Shown: positions 32,605 through 40,803, numbered from the stretch's first letter. The stretch is DNA of 64,000 bases from Nocardia africana NBRC 100379 (GCF_001612635.1 NZ_BDAV01000007.1:372001-436000), one strand, 5' to 3'. Notes: a model not told the origin generated them from the letters alone. Program-made: numbers and translations.

Positions 32605-33305
32605 GCGCCATCGAGCAGGTCGCCGATTCGGTGTACGTGGTGGCCGGAACGAACGTCAACTGGTCGCTGATCACCGGTGATTCCGGCGTCGTCCTCGTCG
32701 ACGCCGGCTATCCGCGCGATACCGGCGCGGTGCTCGATTCCCTTCGCCAGATCGGCCACGAGCCCGCCGATCTGGCGGCGATTCTGCTCACCCACGCCCA
32801 TCTCGACCACATCGGCGCCATCCCGACCCTGGTCGAACGCACAGGTGTGCCGGTCTACACGGGAGCGGACGAGGCCGCGCACGCGCGCCGGGAGTATCTG
32901 CAGCAGATCACTCCCGTGGACATGGCCCGCCAACTCCGCACCCCCGGTGGACCGCGGTGGGTGTTCCAGACGCTGCGCGCGCTGGGCGGCCACGTGGGCA
33001 TGAGCGTGCCCACCGCCACCGCCTACGACGAGAACACCCTGCGGCAGTTGCCCGGCGGTATCGTGGCCGTTCCCACGCCGGGGCACACGACCGGCCACAC
33101 CGCTTATCTCATGCCCGCCGAAGGCATCCTCTTCAGCGGCGACGCCCTGGTCACCGGCCATCCCCTGCTTCCCGACACCGGACTGCAAGCACTACCCGAG
33201 GTCTTCAACCACGACGAGACACAGACCCATATCACCGCGGAATCGCTGATCGCACAGCGCCCGCGGCTGCTGATACCGGGCCACGGAAAACCCATGGCCC
33301 GCTGA
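32601..33305 (+). CDS. MBL-fold metallohydrolase (glyoxalase II-like)
   Basis: A 234-aa metallo-beta-lactamase-fold hydrolase with the full metal ligand set: THAHLDH (about residues 68-74), the His in PTPGHTTGH, the Asp in FSGDAL, and the final His in LLIPGHGKP. Members hydrolyse thioesters, lactones, phosphodiesters or beta-lactams; the N-terminal VADSVYVVAGTNVNWSLI and overall length suit glyoxalase II or lactonase-like enzymes. Start GTG 32601 overlaps the preceding 96-aa frame by 4 nt. The C-terminus is complete and converges with the desaturase gene 27 nt away. No signal peptide, so cytoplasmic. Confidence 0.88.
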   Translation: MSAIEQVADSVYVVAGTNVNWSLITGDSGVVLVDAGYPRDTGAVLDSLRQIGHEPADLAAILLTHAHLDHIGAIPTLVERTGVPVYTGADEAAHARREYLQQITPVDMARQLRTPGGPRWVFQTLRALGGHVGMSVPTATAYDENTLRQLPGGIVAVPTPGHTTGHTAYLMPAEGILFSGDALVTGHPLLPDTGLQALPEVFNHDETQTHITAESLIAQRPRLLIPGHGKPMAR

Positions 33306-33332
33306 TCCCGCCGGCCGGCCGATCCGGCATCG

Positions 33333-34295
33333 CTACACCCGGGCCGGATCCCGGGTCTCGGCCTTGGCCGCTTCGCGGGCCAGGATGCGCGCCCGCTGCT
33401 CCTCGAAGCGCACGACATCGCGGCCGAGCTTGTCGAGATAGTCGGCGAGCTCCTGGCGGGCGCGCTCGCCCCGCTCGGTGAAGTCGGTGCGGCCGAACAC
33501 ATTCCAGTGCCGCAGCACCGGATTCAGCACCTCGTCCAGATGCTGGCGCAGATCGTAGATGCCGTGCTTGACCATCAGCACACCGTTGCGCCGCCAGTTC
33601 GGCATACCGGTGCCGGGCATGGCGAAATTCTTCGCGATCGTGGTGACCGCTTCCATCGCCTGATCCGGCGCCAGATCGAACGCCGCCGCCGCGAGCGACC
33701 GGTAGAAGATCATGTGCAGGTTCTCGTCGGCCGCGATGCGCGCCAGCATGCGGTCGGCGATCGGGTCGTCGCACACCCGGCCGGTGGAGCGATGGCTGAT
33801 GCGCGTGGCCAGCTCCTGGAACGTCACATAGACGACCTGGTGAAGCATGCCGTGGAAGTACTCGGGGGCGTGCACGCCGCGCGTCATGTGCACCATCCGG
33901 TCCTGCTCCAGCGCCACCGGGTCGACCCCGCGGGTGACCACCAGATAGTCGCGCATGGCGATGGCGTGGCGGTTCTCCTCCGCGGTCCAGCGCCCCACCC
34001 AGGTTCCCCAGGCGCCGTCGCGGGAGAAATGTTCGCTGATGGTCCGGTGATAGGAGGGCAGATTGTCCTCGGTGAGCAGATTGGTGATCATCGCGACCTT
34101 CGCCACCTCCGACAGCCGAGACTGTTCGGGATCCCAATCGACACCGCCGAGTGCGGCGAAATTGCGCCCTTCGTCCCACGGCACGTAATCGTGCGGATGC
34201 CATTCCTTGGCGGTGGCCAGATGCCGGTCCAGTTGGTCCGCGACGACCGGCTCGAGTTCGGTGAGCAACTGCAACTGCGTCAAATCCTTTGGCAT
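33333..34295 (-). CDS. Acyl-ACP desaturase (DesA-type)
   Basis: A 320-aa soluble di-iron fatty acid desaturase like mycobacterial DesA1/DesA2 and plant stearoyl-ACP desaturase. The two EExxH iron-binding motifs appear as EENRH (about residue 106) and DENLH (about 196), with a further Glu in TFQELATR. It would introduce a double bond in acyl-ACP, feeding unsaturated or mycolic acid synthesis. ATG 34295 has AAAGGAA 7 nt upstream; the longer frame to 34451 has no homology before this Met. The second motif carries Asp instead of the first Glu, as in several mycobacterial members. Divergent from the MFS fusion gene at 34582. Confidence 0.9.
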   Translation of the reverse strand: MPKDLTQLQLLTELEPVVADQLDRHLATAKEWHPHDYVPWDEGRNFAALGGVDWDPEQSRLSEVAKVAMITNLLTEDNLPSYHRTISEHFSRDGAWGTWVGRWTAEENRHAIAMRDYLVVTRGVDPVALEQDRMVHMTRGVHAPEYFHGMLHQVVYVTFQELATRISHRSTGRVCDDPIADRMLARIAADENLHMIFYRSLAAAAFDLAPDQAMEAVTTIAKNFAMPGTGMPNWRRNGVLMVKHGIYDLRQHLDEVLNPVLRHWNVFGRTDFTERGERARQELADYLDKLGRDVVRFEEQRARILAREAAKAETRDPARV

Positions 34296-34478
34296 GCAAT
34301 TCCTTTCGAGAAGGTGAACCATCGGGTTTACGACACACAAGGGCGATCCGAGAGCAGTGTTGCGGCGATACGCTACCCGCTGCCCAGCGGTTGCCGGAAG
34401 TTTCCCCCGATGTGCCCCCCGTTCGACATCGCCGATCACGTCGCGCTCCAATTACCTGCCCGCAGAATCAAACCTGAA

Positions 34479-34495
34479 GTCCGGACAATTCGGAC
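34479..34495. promoter_or_regulatory. Short dyad in the desaturase/MFS divergent region
   Basis: GTCCG at 34479-34483 and CGGAC at 34491-34495, spacer 7 nt, within an unusually AT-rich stretch (34496-34560) that contains TATATT and probably the plus-strand promoter. Candidate repressor site shared by the desaturase and the MFS fusion. Confidence 0.35.
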
Positions 34496-34581
34496 GTGAC
34501 ATACTCCTCTTCAATTAGTTAGCCATCGCAACTATATTATTTGGAGACCCATTCCGTTTTCCTGTCGATGAGGGAGAGAAC

Positions 34582-37278
34582 TTGGCTTCCGCCCAACCCG
34601 CCGAGGACCTGGATGCCTCCGACATCCAGACCATCGGTCGCCGGCTCCGGGTAGATCACGACCACCCGCACTACAAGTGGGTCGCCCTGTCGAACACGAC
34701 CCTCGGCATGTTGATGGTCACGGTCAACTCGTCGATCGTGATCATCTCCCTGCCGGCGATCTTCCGCGGGATCCACCTCAACCCGCTCGAACCCGCCAAC
34801 GTGAGTTACCTGCTGTGGATGCTGATGGGCTTCATGCTCACCTCCGCGGTGCTCGTGGTGATGTTCGGCCGCCTCGGCGACATGTTCGGCCGAGTCCGCA
34901 TCTACAACCTCGGCTTCGTCATATTCACCGTCTGCGCGATAGCGCTGTCGTTCGATCCGTTCGATCTCGGCGGCGGTGCGATATGGCTGATCGCCTGGCG
35001 TGTGGCGCAAGGTGTCGGCGGCGCCATGCTGATGGCCAATTCCACGGCCATCCTCACCGACGCCTTCCCGGCCAGGCAGCGCGGTATGGCTCTGGGCATC
35101 AACCAGGTCGCGGCGGTGGCCGGCTCGTTCCTGGGTCTGCTGATCGGCGGTCTGCTGGCCGAATGGGATTGGAAGGCCATCTTCTGGGTCAGCGTGCCGT
35201 TCGGCATCCTCGGCACCATCTGGTCCTACAAGTCGCTGCACGACAACGGCGCGCGCCAGCCCGGCTCGCTCGACATCCCCGGTACCGTCACCTTCGCGCT
35301 CGGCCTCACGGCGCTGCTGGCCGGGATCACCTACGGCATCCAGCCCTACGGCGACTCCAAGACCGGCTGGGGCAATCCCTGGGTGCTGACCGGCGTCATC
35401 GGCGGCATCGTGCTGCTCGTGCTGTTCTGCGTCATCGAGGCGAAGTCGAAGCAGCCCATGTTCCACCTGAGCCTGTTCCGCAACCGGACCTTCGCGCTGG
35501 GCAGTTTCGCGAGCCTGATGTCCGCGATCAGCCGCGGCGGCCTGCAGTTCATGCTCATCATCTGGCTGCAGGGCATCTGGCTGCCGCTGCACGGATTCGA
35601 CTTCGAATCGACGCCGCTGTGGGCCGGTATCTACATGTTGCCGCTGACCATCGGCTTCCTGGTCTCGGGACCGCTGTCCGGATATCTCAGCGACCGCTTC
35701 GGCGGGCGGTTGTTCGCCACCGGTGGCCTGTTGCTCGCCGCGATCACCTTCGTGCTGCTGATCGTGATCCCGGTGAACTTCAACTACTGGTTGTTCGCGC
35801 TGATCATCCTGCTCAACGGCCTCGGCATGGGCATCTTCACCTCGCCGAACACCGCCGAGGTCATGTCCGCGGTCCCCGCCTCGCAGCGCGGTGTCGCCTC
35901 CGGCATGCGCGCCACGCTGATGAACGGCGGTATGGCACTGTCGATCGGCATCTTCTTCTCGCTGATGATCATCGGCCTGTCCGGCACCCTGCCCGGCGCG
36001 ATGAATTCCGGGCTGAAGGACCAGGGCGTCCCCGCCGACGTCGCGGGACAGATCGCGGATATGCCACCGGTCGGCAGCCTGTTCGCGACCTTCCTCGGCT
36101 ACAACCCGTTCAAGGAGTTGCTCGGCCCGAGCGGCACGCTGGACAAACCGGGCGTGCATTCCGATGTCCTGACCGGCCAGGAGTTCTTCCCGCACCTGAT
36201 CTCCGATCCGTTCCATTCGGGCCTGGTGGTGGTGTTCCTCGCCGCCGCGGTGATGATGCTGCTCGGTTCGATCGCGTCCTGGTTCGCTCGCGGCGACTAC
36301 GTCGAACACGAGGCGCAGGAACTGGCCCAGGCGGCCGATGCCGGTCTGCTCACCGGCGCGGACGCCGAGGCCGAAACCGGCCGCCCGGCAACCAACGGAC
36401 ACGCCGTGCCCGCCGGTCACCACGCCCTCGCGGCCACCGCCGTGATGCCCGCGGCGGCTCCGCCCGCACGCTCGGAGCGTTCGATCACCGGACGCGTGCT
36501 GCGGACCGACGGTCGGCCACTCGACGGCGTGGCGCTGACGCTGATCGATCAGCAGGGACATCAGGTCTCGCGCGCCACCGGTGACCCGCAGGGCGGGTAC
36601 GTGATCGATCCGCCGGCTCCCGGCAGCTACGTGCTGATCGTGTCGGCCCGCGGGCAGCAGCCGACCGCGGTCACCGTCTCGGCCGACGGACGGCCGCAAC
36701 GCCTCGACGTGACGCTGCACGGTTCGGGCGAGGTGTCCGGTTTCGTCCGGGCGGCGGGCCGGGCCGTGGCCGACGCGACGGTTACCCTCACCGATCTGCG
36801 TGGACAGGTCGTCGGCGCCGCGGTCACCGACGCCGACGGCGGATATCTGTGCTCGGGTGTCGTCGGCGGTACCTACACGCTGGTCGCGGTGGCCGCACAT
36901 CTGCGCCCGGCCGCCCTGACCCTGACCGTGCCCGACAGCGGCGTGGTGCACCACGATGTGGAACTGACCCCGCTGGCGGTGCTCACCGGCTCGGTCCGCG
37001 CCGGCGACCGCGCGGTACCCGACGCCCTGGTCACGGTCCTCGACGAGACCGGCGCCGTACTCGGCACCGCCCGCACCGACGGCGAGGGCCGCTACACCGT
37101 GACCGATCTGACCGAGGGCACTCACACCGTGGTGGTTCGCGGCTATCCGCCGCGTGAGGGCCGGGTCGAGGTGGCCGGCGGCGCGGTCGAACACGACGTG
37201 CGGCTCGGCTACGACCTGCCCTCCGGCAGCGAGGCCGCCGAACCGGACCCGTCGGAACCGGCGTACGACCGGGACTGA
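34582..37278 (+). CDS. MFS (DHA2) transporter with three C-terminal beta domains
   Basis: An 898-aa paralogue of the fusion at 25668-27980. The transporter part (about residues 30-575) has 14 helices with MFGRLGDMFGRVR as motif A and an extended loop before the last helix (PVGSLFATFLGYNPFKELLG). A Glu/Ala linker leads to three carboxypeptidase-regulatory-like repeats (about 633-890): LDGVALTLIDQQGHQVSRATG, VADATVTLTDLRG and VPDALVTVLDETG. The first block is almost identical in both proteins. The start is TTG 34582, with AGGGAGAG just upstream; the nearby ATG 34568 is out of frame. Two hairpins follow the stop. Substrate unknown. Confidence 0.88.
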   Translation: MASAQPAEDLDASDIQTIGRRLRVDHDHPHYKWVALSNTTLGMLMVTVNSSIVIISLPAIFRGIHLNPLEPANVSYLLWMLMGFMLTSAVLVVMFGRLGDMFGRVRIYNLGFVIFTVCAIALSFDPFDLGGGAIWLIAWRVAQGVGGAMLMANSTAILTDAFPARQRGMALGINQVAAVAGSFLGLLIGGLLAEWDWKAIFWVSVPFGILGTIWSYKSLHDNGARQPGSLDIPGTVTFALGLTALLAGITYGIQPYGDSKTGWGNPWVLTGVIGGIVLLVLFCVIEAKSKQPMFHLSLFRNRTFALGSFASLMSAISRGGLQFMLIIWLQGIWLPLHGFDFESTPLWAGIYMLPLTIGFLVSGPLSGYLSDRFGGRLFATGGLLLAAITFVLLIVIPVNFNYWLFALIILLNGLGMGIFTSPNTAEVMSAVPASQRGVASGMRATLMNGGMALSIGIFFSLMIIGLSGTLPGAMNSGLKDQGVPADVAGQIADMPPVGSLFATFLGYNPFKELLGPSGTLDKPGVHSDVLTGQEFFPHLISDPFHSGLVVVFLAAAVMMLLGSIASWFARGDYVEHEAQELAQAADAGLLTGADAEAETGRPATNGHAVPAGHHALAATAVMPAAAPPARSERSITGRVLRTDGRPLDGVALTLIDQQGHQVSRATGDPQGGYVIDPPAPGSYVLIVSARGQQPTAVTVSADGRPQRLDVTLHGSGEVSGFVRAAGRAVADATVTLTDLRGQVVGAAVTDADGGYLCSGVVGGTYTLVAVAAHLRPAALTLTVPDSGVVHHDVELTPLAVLTGSVRAGDRAVPDALVTVLDETGAVLGTARTDGEGRYTVTDLTEGTHTVVVRGYPPREGRVEVAGGAVEHDVRLGYDLPSGSEAAEPDPSEPAYDRD

Positions 37279-37286
37279 CCGAGACC

Positions 37287-37303
37287 GGCCGACACCGTCG
37301 GCC
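37287..37303 (+). terminator. Hairpin 1 after the MFS fusion gene
   Basis: GGCCGAC, loop ACC, GTCGGCC: a perfect 7-bp GC-rich stem 9 nt beyond the stop at 37278. No U-run follows, which is common for actinobacterial terminators. Confidence 0.6.
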
Positions 37304-37306
37304 TGC

Positions 37307-37342
37307 GCGTGGCTCCAGCACAGCGTGGTGCTGGGGCCACGC
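37307..37342 (+). terminator. Hairpin 2 after the MFS fusion gene
   Basis: Left arm 37307-37321 (GCGTGGCTCCAGCAC), loop 37322-37327, right arm 37328-37342 (GTGCTGGGGCCACGC). The 15-bp stem has a single U-G wobble. Together with hairpin 1 it makes a tandem terminator. Confidence 0.7.
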
Positions 37343-37714
37343 AAAAGTCCGATATCGCAGGCTCTTTCGCCAGGCGCCTAGCTGGAGCGACGCTGACGCG
37401 GCGCGGCACAGTCACTTCCCACCCGCGGCGACGCCGCGGAGCTGAGGGCATACTGCGGCGATGAAAGTGCCCTGAACGCCTGTCCCCCTTCGGCTTCGGC
37501 GTGCCGTCCGAAGCCCCAAAAAACGGCCGCTACCTGCACACAACGGTGTCCGCGTCAGCAAACTCGACCGGACACCGACGTGCCCACCGTCCGGCCGCTG
37601 GTTGTCACGGCACGAAAAACGCCGTTAAGCTGGAGTTTGCCAGAAAGATGCTGAGAGTGAAGCATCCTGGCCGACGAGTTCGCCCGCGTGCAGTCGACTC
37701 GAGGATGGACCGAC

Positions 37715-38050
37715 ATGACCTTCCTTGCCCTCGGATATCTACGCAGAGATGTCTCGCGACGGCACCAGCATTGGGACGAGTCCCAAATACGCTGGCTCGC
37801 AGGGCGTTTGGGCTACAACCTATGTAAGACCGTGGCATTGAGCAACCGCACCTGCGACCCGATCCAGCAGCTGATCGACGCGGTGGTGCGACTCGACGCC
37901 GAGGCCGTCGTCGTGCCGAGCCTCGACCACTTCGCCGATCGGGTGATCCCCGCCGACCTGCTCGCGATCACCGACGTCGTCACGGTCACGCCCGAGCACA
38001 CCTATGCGCGATGGGTCGGCGATGAACTGACCGAATTGAACGGTACGTGA
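37715..38050 (+). CDS. Small resolvase-N-terminus-like protein
   Basis: A 111-aa protein beginning TFLALGYLRRDVSRRHQHWD, which recalls the N-terminal catalytic fold of serine recombinases (GYLRVS...), and containing EAVVVPSLDHFADRVIP, like the D-x-L-x-R stretch of that domain. No DNA-binding domain is attached, and the nucleophilic Ser and Arg pattern is not clearly kept, so strand exchange is unlikely. Similar small proteins are known from Nocardia without assigned role. ATG 37715 is chosen because GAGGA lies 9 nt upstream; ATG-like starts further up lack a ribosome site. Convergent with the secreted protein gene across a strong bidirectional hairpin. Confidence 0.7.
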   Translation: MTFLALGYLRRDVSRRHQHWDESQIRWLAGRLGYNLCKTVALSNRTCDPIQQLIDAVVRLDAEAVVVPSLDHFADRVIPADLLAITDVVTVTPEHTYARWVGDELTELNGT

Positions 38051-38067
38051 GCGGCCCGGAAAAGCCT

Positions 38068-38119
38068 GTCGCGCAATTCGTCCGGATCCGTCGATCGACG
38101 TGCGGGCGAATTGCGCGAC
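38068..38119. terminator. Bidirectional terminator, 13-bp inverted repeat
   Basis: GTCGCGCAATTCG (38068-38080) and CGAATTGCGCGAC (38107-38119) pair perfectly. The 26-nt loop contains the 12-bp palindrome CGTCGATCGACG (38089-38100), so a cruciform-like or branched structure can form. It lies exactly between two convergent genes (stops at 38050 and 38138). Confidence 0.8.
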
Positions 38120-38137
38120 GGGTTGCCGCCGGCGAGG

Positions 38138-38608
38138 TCAGCTGCCGGTGATCGCCTCGTAGTAGAAGAAGTGGTGGCCCTTCGCATCACACGAGAAGCT
38201 GCCGTGGAAGCCGACCGCACACGTCGACCCGGCGTGTGAGACGGCGGGACCGGCGGTCGGCCCGGAGCCGGCGCTCTGACCGTAGGTCGAGATGTCGGGG
38301 TTGCCGCCGGGCAGGGTGTGCGGAGTTCCCGCATCGAATCCGGGATGCGCGGGCGCCCACGGCACGTCGATGACGACCTCGCGGACCGGGAAGGGCACCG
38401 GCACCGAGACGTTGCCGCTGAGCTGGATGGACATCCACGTCGGCGTGGCGAGGTCACATCCCACGCTGCCGTCGTCGGCGATCGAGCAGTTCAGACTCCC
38501 GGCGGAAAAGTACACCGGCCCGGGCGTGTCGGCGCCGGCCACGCCGCCGAATGCGAGCGGCGCTGCCGCACCGGCCGTCGCCAACGTACGCACGATCCAT
38601 CGTTTCAC
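38138..38608 (-). CDS. Secreted protein of unknown function
   Basis: A 156-aa exported protein. The Sec signal (KRWIVRTLATAGAAAPLAFGGVAGA) is followed by a mature part of about 130 residues with four cysteines (LNCSI, VGCDL, STCAVG, FSCDAKG), likely two disulfides. The C-terminus GFHGSFSCDAKGHHFFYYE has the look of small secreted nocardial/mycobacterial proteins, but no family is recognised. GTG 38608 has AGGAGG at optimal spacing. Upstream at 38641-38665 lies a SigF-like promoter with one mismatch. It is monocistronic and ends at a bidirectional hairpin. Confidence 0.8.
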   Translation of the reverse strand: MKRWIVRTLATAGAAAPLAFGGVAGADTPGPVYFSAGSLNCSIADDGSVGCDLATPTWMSIQLSGNVSVPVPFPVREVVIDVPWAPAHPGFDAGTPHTLPGGNPDISTYGQSAGSGPTAGPAVSHAGSTCAVGFHGSFSCDAKGHHFFYYEAITGS

Positions 38609-38640
38609 GCTGCCTCCTACGGTGTGATGATGTCCCTGAC

Positions 38641-38665
38641 ATACCCATCGGCCCACCGCCACAAC
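38641..38665 (-). promoter_or_regulatory. SigF/SigB-like promoter (one mismatch)
   Basis: On the minus strand GTTG (38665-38662), a 15-nt spacer, then GGGTAT (38646-38641). This differs from GTTT-N15-GGGTAT at one position. It ends 32 nt before the GTG at 38608. Confidence 0.5.
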
Positions 38666-38696
38666 CCATTACGTGCCCGCCCGGCTCTGCCGGCCG

Positions 38697-39392
38697 TCAC
38701 CGGTCGGAGTCCAGCTGCGTCAGGTACTCGTCGAGCCGGGCGGCGCCGGCCAGCAGGTTGCGGCTGCGAGTGATCAGGCGCTCCTGCCACGCGTCGAGAA
38801 ATGCACTCAGCGCCTGCGCGCCGCCCGCCTCGCGCAACGACTCCAGGAACTGCGCGACCTGCGGCAGCAGGTAACCGCCGCGGCGCAATTGCCTGGCGAT
38901 GTCGGCGTCGCGCACACAGTCCGGGCTGTAGCAGCGATAGCCCGTCACGCGGTCGCGTTCCGGGCGCAGGATGCCGTGAGTTTCCCACGTACGCAACGTA
39001 GCCGGATGCACCCCGATCCGGCGCGCGAGTTCGCCGACGGTCAGGGGCGGGCCGGGAACCGGTGCGGGCGCGGTGGACAGGTCGCTCAAGGCCGCGGCGA
39101 CGTCGGTGCGAGTGCCGCGTTCGGTAAGCAGCGCGACATGTGCGGCGTCGATGAGCCGGTAGGCCGATTCGCGGTCGTCGCGATGGATCGCGCGCATGAT
39201 CTCCGCGGCCTGCCGATGTCCGTGCCCGGCGCGCAGGGCGAGGAAGGCGTGCAGCGCCAGTGCGTGTCGCGTGGTGTAGCGGCGATACCCGGTCTCGGTG
39301 CGCTCGGCCGGCGGCAGGATGCCCGCCTCGTCGTAATTGCGGATCGCCTGGGCGGACAATCCGTGTCCGCGGGCGAGATCGACGGGTCGCAG
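38697..39392 (-). CDS. Double-MerR regulator, TioE-like
   Basis: A roughly 231-aa regulator with two MerR-type winged helix-turn-helix units: residues 1-70 (LRPVDLARGHGLSAQAIRNYDEAGILPP, then TGYRRYT) and about 113-180 (LTVGELARRIGVHPATLRTWETHGILRP, then TGYRCYS), followed by a helical region. This matches TioE-family regulators. No ATG, GTG or TTG lies at the expected N-terminus; a CTG at 39392 follows CGGAGG by 6 nt and is the best start, so a rare CTG start is proposed. The GTG inside that ribosome site is out of frame. Divergent from the erythromycin esterase-like gene, which it probably controls. Confidence 0.82.
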   Translation of the reverse strand: MRPVDLARGHGLSAQAIRNYDEAGILPPAERTETGYRRYTTRHALALHAFLALRAGHGHRQAAEIMRAIHRDDRESAYRLIDAAHVALLTERGTRTDVAAALSDLSTAPAPVPGPPLTVGELARRIGVHPATLRTWETHGILRPERDRVTGYRCYSPDCVRDADIARQLRRGGYLLPQVAQFLESLREAGGAQALSAFLDAWQERLITRSRNLLAGAARLDEYLTQLDSDR

Positions 39393-39459
39393 GGTGCACC
39401 TCCGTTTGAGACTTTTCCGAGTCTTTTCCCAGTTCGATTCGACCGAAGTTTCACTCGAA

Positions 39460-39481
39460 CCTTCAACGATAGTGTCGAAGG
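39460..39481. promoter_or_regulatory. MerR-type dyad in the divergent promoter
   Basis: CCTTC at 39460-39464 and GAAGG at 39477-39481, centred in the 114-bp region between the double-MerR gene and the esterase gene, overlapping a GATAGT -10-like element. MerR regulators bind dyads between -35 and -10. The match is short. Confidence 0.4.
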
Positions 39482-39506
39482 CAGTTGCTGCCGGAAAGGG
39501 GTATCC

Positions 39507-40715
39507 ATGTCCACTGCCACCGCCCTGCGTGCCCTCGGCCGCCCACTCGACGACCGGGTGAGCCTGGGCCGCGCCCTCGACGAACTGCTCGCCGCGTGCC
39601 CGGAACCTCCGGCCCTGCTCGGCCTCGGCGAGCCGACGCACGGAATCGCGGCATTCCCGTTGCTGCGCAACGATATTCTGGCCCACCTCGTGCAACGGGG
39701 ATTCCGGTCGATCGCGCTGGAGATCGATCTGTTCGCCGCCACCCGCGTCGACGACTACGTGTGCGGCGCCACCGCGGATCTCGACGAGGTCCTCGCCACC
39801 GGGTTCAGCCACGGTTTCGGCCGTGTACCGGGCAATCGCGAACTCGTCGAATGGCTGCGCGCCTACAACATCGGCCTGCCGCCGGGAGATCGCGTGCACT
39901 GCTACGGCTTCGACGCACCGGTGGAGATCTCCGCCGCACCGAGTCCGCGCCACGCGCTGACCGCGGTCGCCGGCTTTCTGCCCGCGGCGCTGCGGCCGGA
40001 GTCGGCAGCGGAACTCGACGCCCTGGCCGGTGCGGATGCCGACTGGACGAACGAGGCCGCCATGTTCGATCCGGCTGCCTCCGTGGGCAATTCCGACCGT
40101 GCCCGCGCCCTGCGCATCGTCGCCGACGACCTCGCCAGCGCACTGCACCGCGCGGGTCCGAGCCTGCGGCCGGCCGATCCGGCGGGCTACGACCGGGCGG
40201 CCGATCATGCGCGCACCGCCCGGGGCCTGCTGCGTTATCACGCGGCCATGGCGACCCCGGCCACCGATCGCCTCGGCGATCTGCTGAGCCTGCGCGCCGA
40301 GATGATGGCCGAGAATCTGCTGGCGATCGTCGAGCGGGAGCGGCATCGTGGGCCGACTCTCGTCTTCGCGCACAACGCCCATCTCCAGCGCGCGCACTCC
40401 CCCGGTGAGGACGCGCCCGGCTGGGGCGGAGCCGGGGCCCTCGTCGCCCTCACCCTCGGAGCCCGCTACACGGTCGTGACGACCGACGGCGCCCCCGCCA
40501 CCGATCCGGCCACCCTCCAGGGCGTGCTGGCTCAGGCCACGACGCACCGAACCCTGTTTCCCACAAGCGAATTGCGCACGCACCTGTCCCCGGCCCTTGC
40601 CACGGGTGAACCGATCGTCCTCGGCCACATCCCGCTGCGCCGGGCAGATCTCGACACCGCCGACGCCACCGTCTTCATCACCGACACCGACGGAAAGCAG
40701 GTCCGGTACTGGTAA
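39507..40715 (+). CDS. Erythromycin esterase-like protein (Ere family)
   Basis: A 402-aa member of the erythromycin esterase family. Conserved elements seen are GLGEPTHGIAAFPLLR (catalytic Glu and His near the N-terminus), FRSIALEIDLF, and FAHNAHLQR (second His). True EreA/EreB open the macrolactone ring and give resistance; many actinobacterial homologues act on other esters. ATG 39507 follows GAAAGGGG. It is divergent from the double-MerR regulator with a shared 114-bp promoter, suggesting drug- or ligand-induced expression. Whether it confers macrolide resistance cannot be told from the sequence. Confidence 0.87.
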   Translation: MSTATALRALGRPLDDRVSLGRALDELLAACPEPPALLGLGEPTHGIAAFPLLRNDILAHLVQRGFRSIALEIDLFAATRVDDYVCGATADLDEVLATGFSHGFGRVPGNRELVEWLRAYNIGLPPGDRVHCYGFDAPVEISAAPSPRHALTAVAGFLPAALRPESAAELDALAGADADWTNEAAMFDPAASVGNSDRARALRIVADDLASALHRAGPSLRPADPAGYDRAADHARTARGLLRYHAAMATPATDRLGDLLSLRAEMMAENLLAIVERERHRGPTLVFAHNAHLQRAHSPGEDAPGWGGAGALVALTLGARYTVVTTDGAPATDPATLQGVLAQATTHRTLFPTSELRTHLSPALATGEPIVLGHIPLRRADLDTADATVFITDTDGKQVRYW

Positions 40716-40747
40716 CGGCACCTTCGGGTCGGGCAGCACCCCCGAGG

Positions 40748-40775
40748 TTCTGCTGAGCAGAATTGTGTGTTCTGC
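40748..40775 (+). promoter_or_regulatory. Palindromic operator of the gentisate operon
   Basis: TTCTGC (40748-40753), TGA, GCAGAA (40757-40762) form a perfect 15-nt palindrome; after TTGTGTG a third half-site TTCTGC follows at 40770-40775. The cluster ends 28 nt before the gentisate dioxygenase ATG, inside the 88-bp gap after the esterase gene. It most likely binds an IclR- or GntR-type regulator encoded elsewhere. Confidence 0.65.
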
Positions 40776-40803
40776 AGCGGCGGCACGCGTCACTGTAGGC
40801 GCT

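Larger units (their letters stand above)
37279..37714. other. 436-bp intergenic region
   Basis: Between the MFS fusion and the resolvase-like gene, both on the plus strand. The first 65 bp hold two hairpins (listed separately). The remaining 370 bp shows no convincing gene; the frame at 37501-37827 overlaps the next gene in another phase and lacks protein-like sequence. It should contain the promoter of the gene at 37715. Confidence 0.6.
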
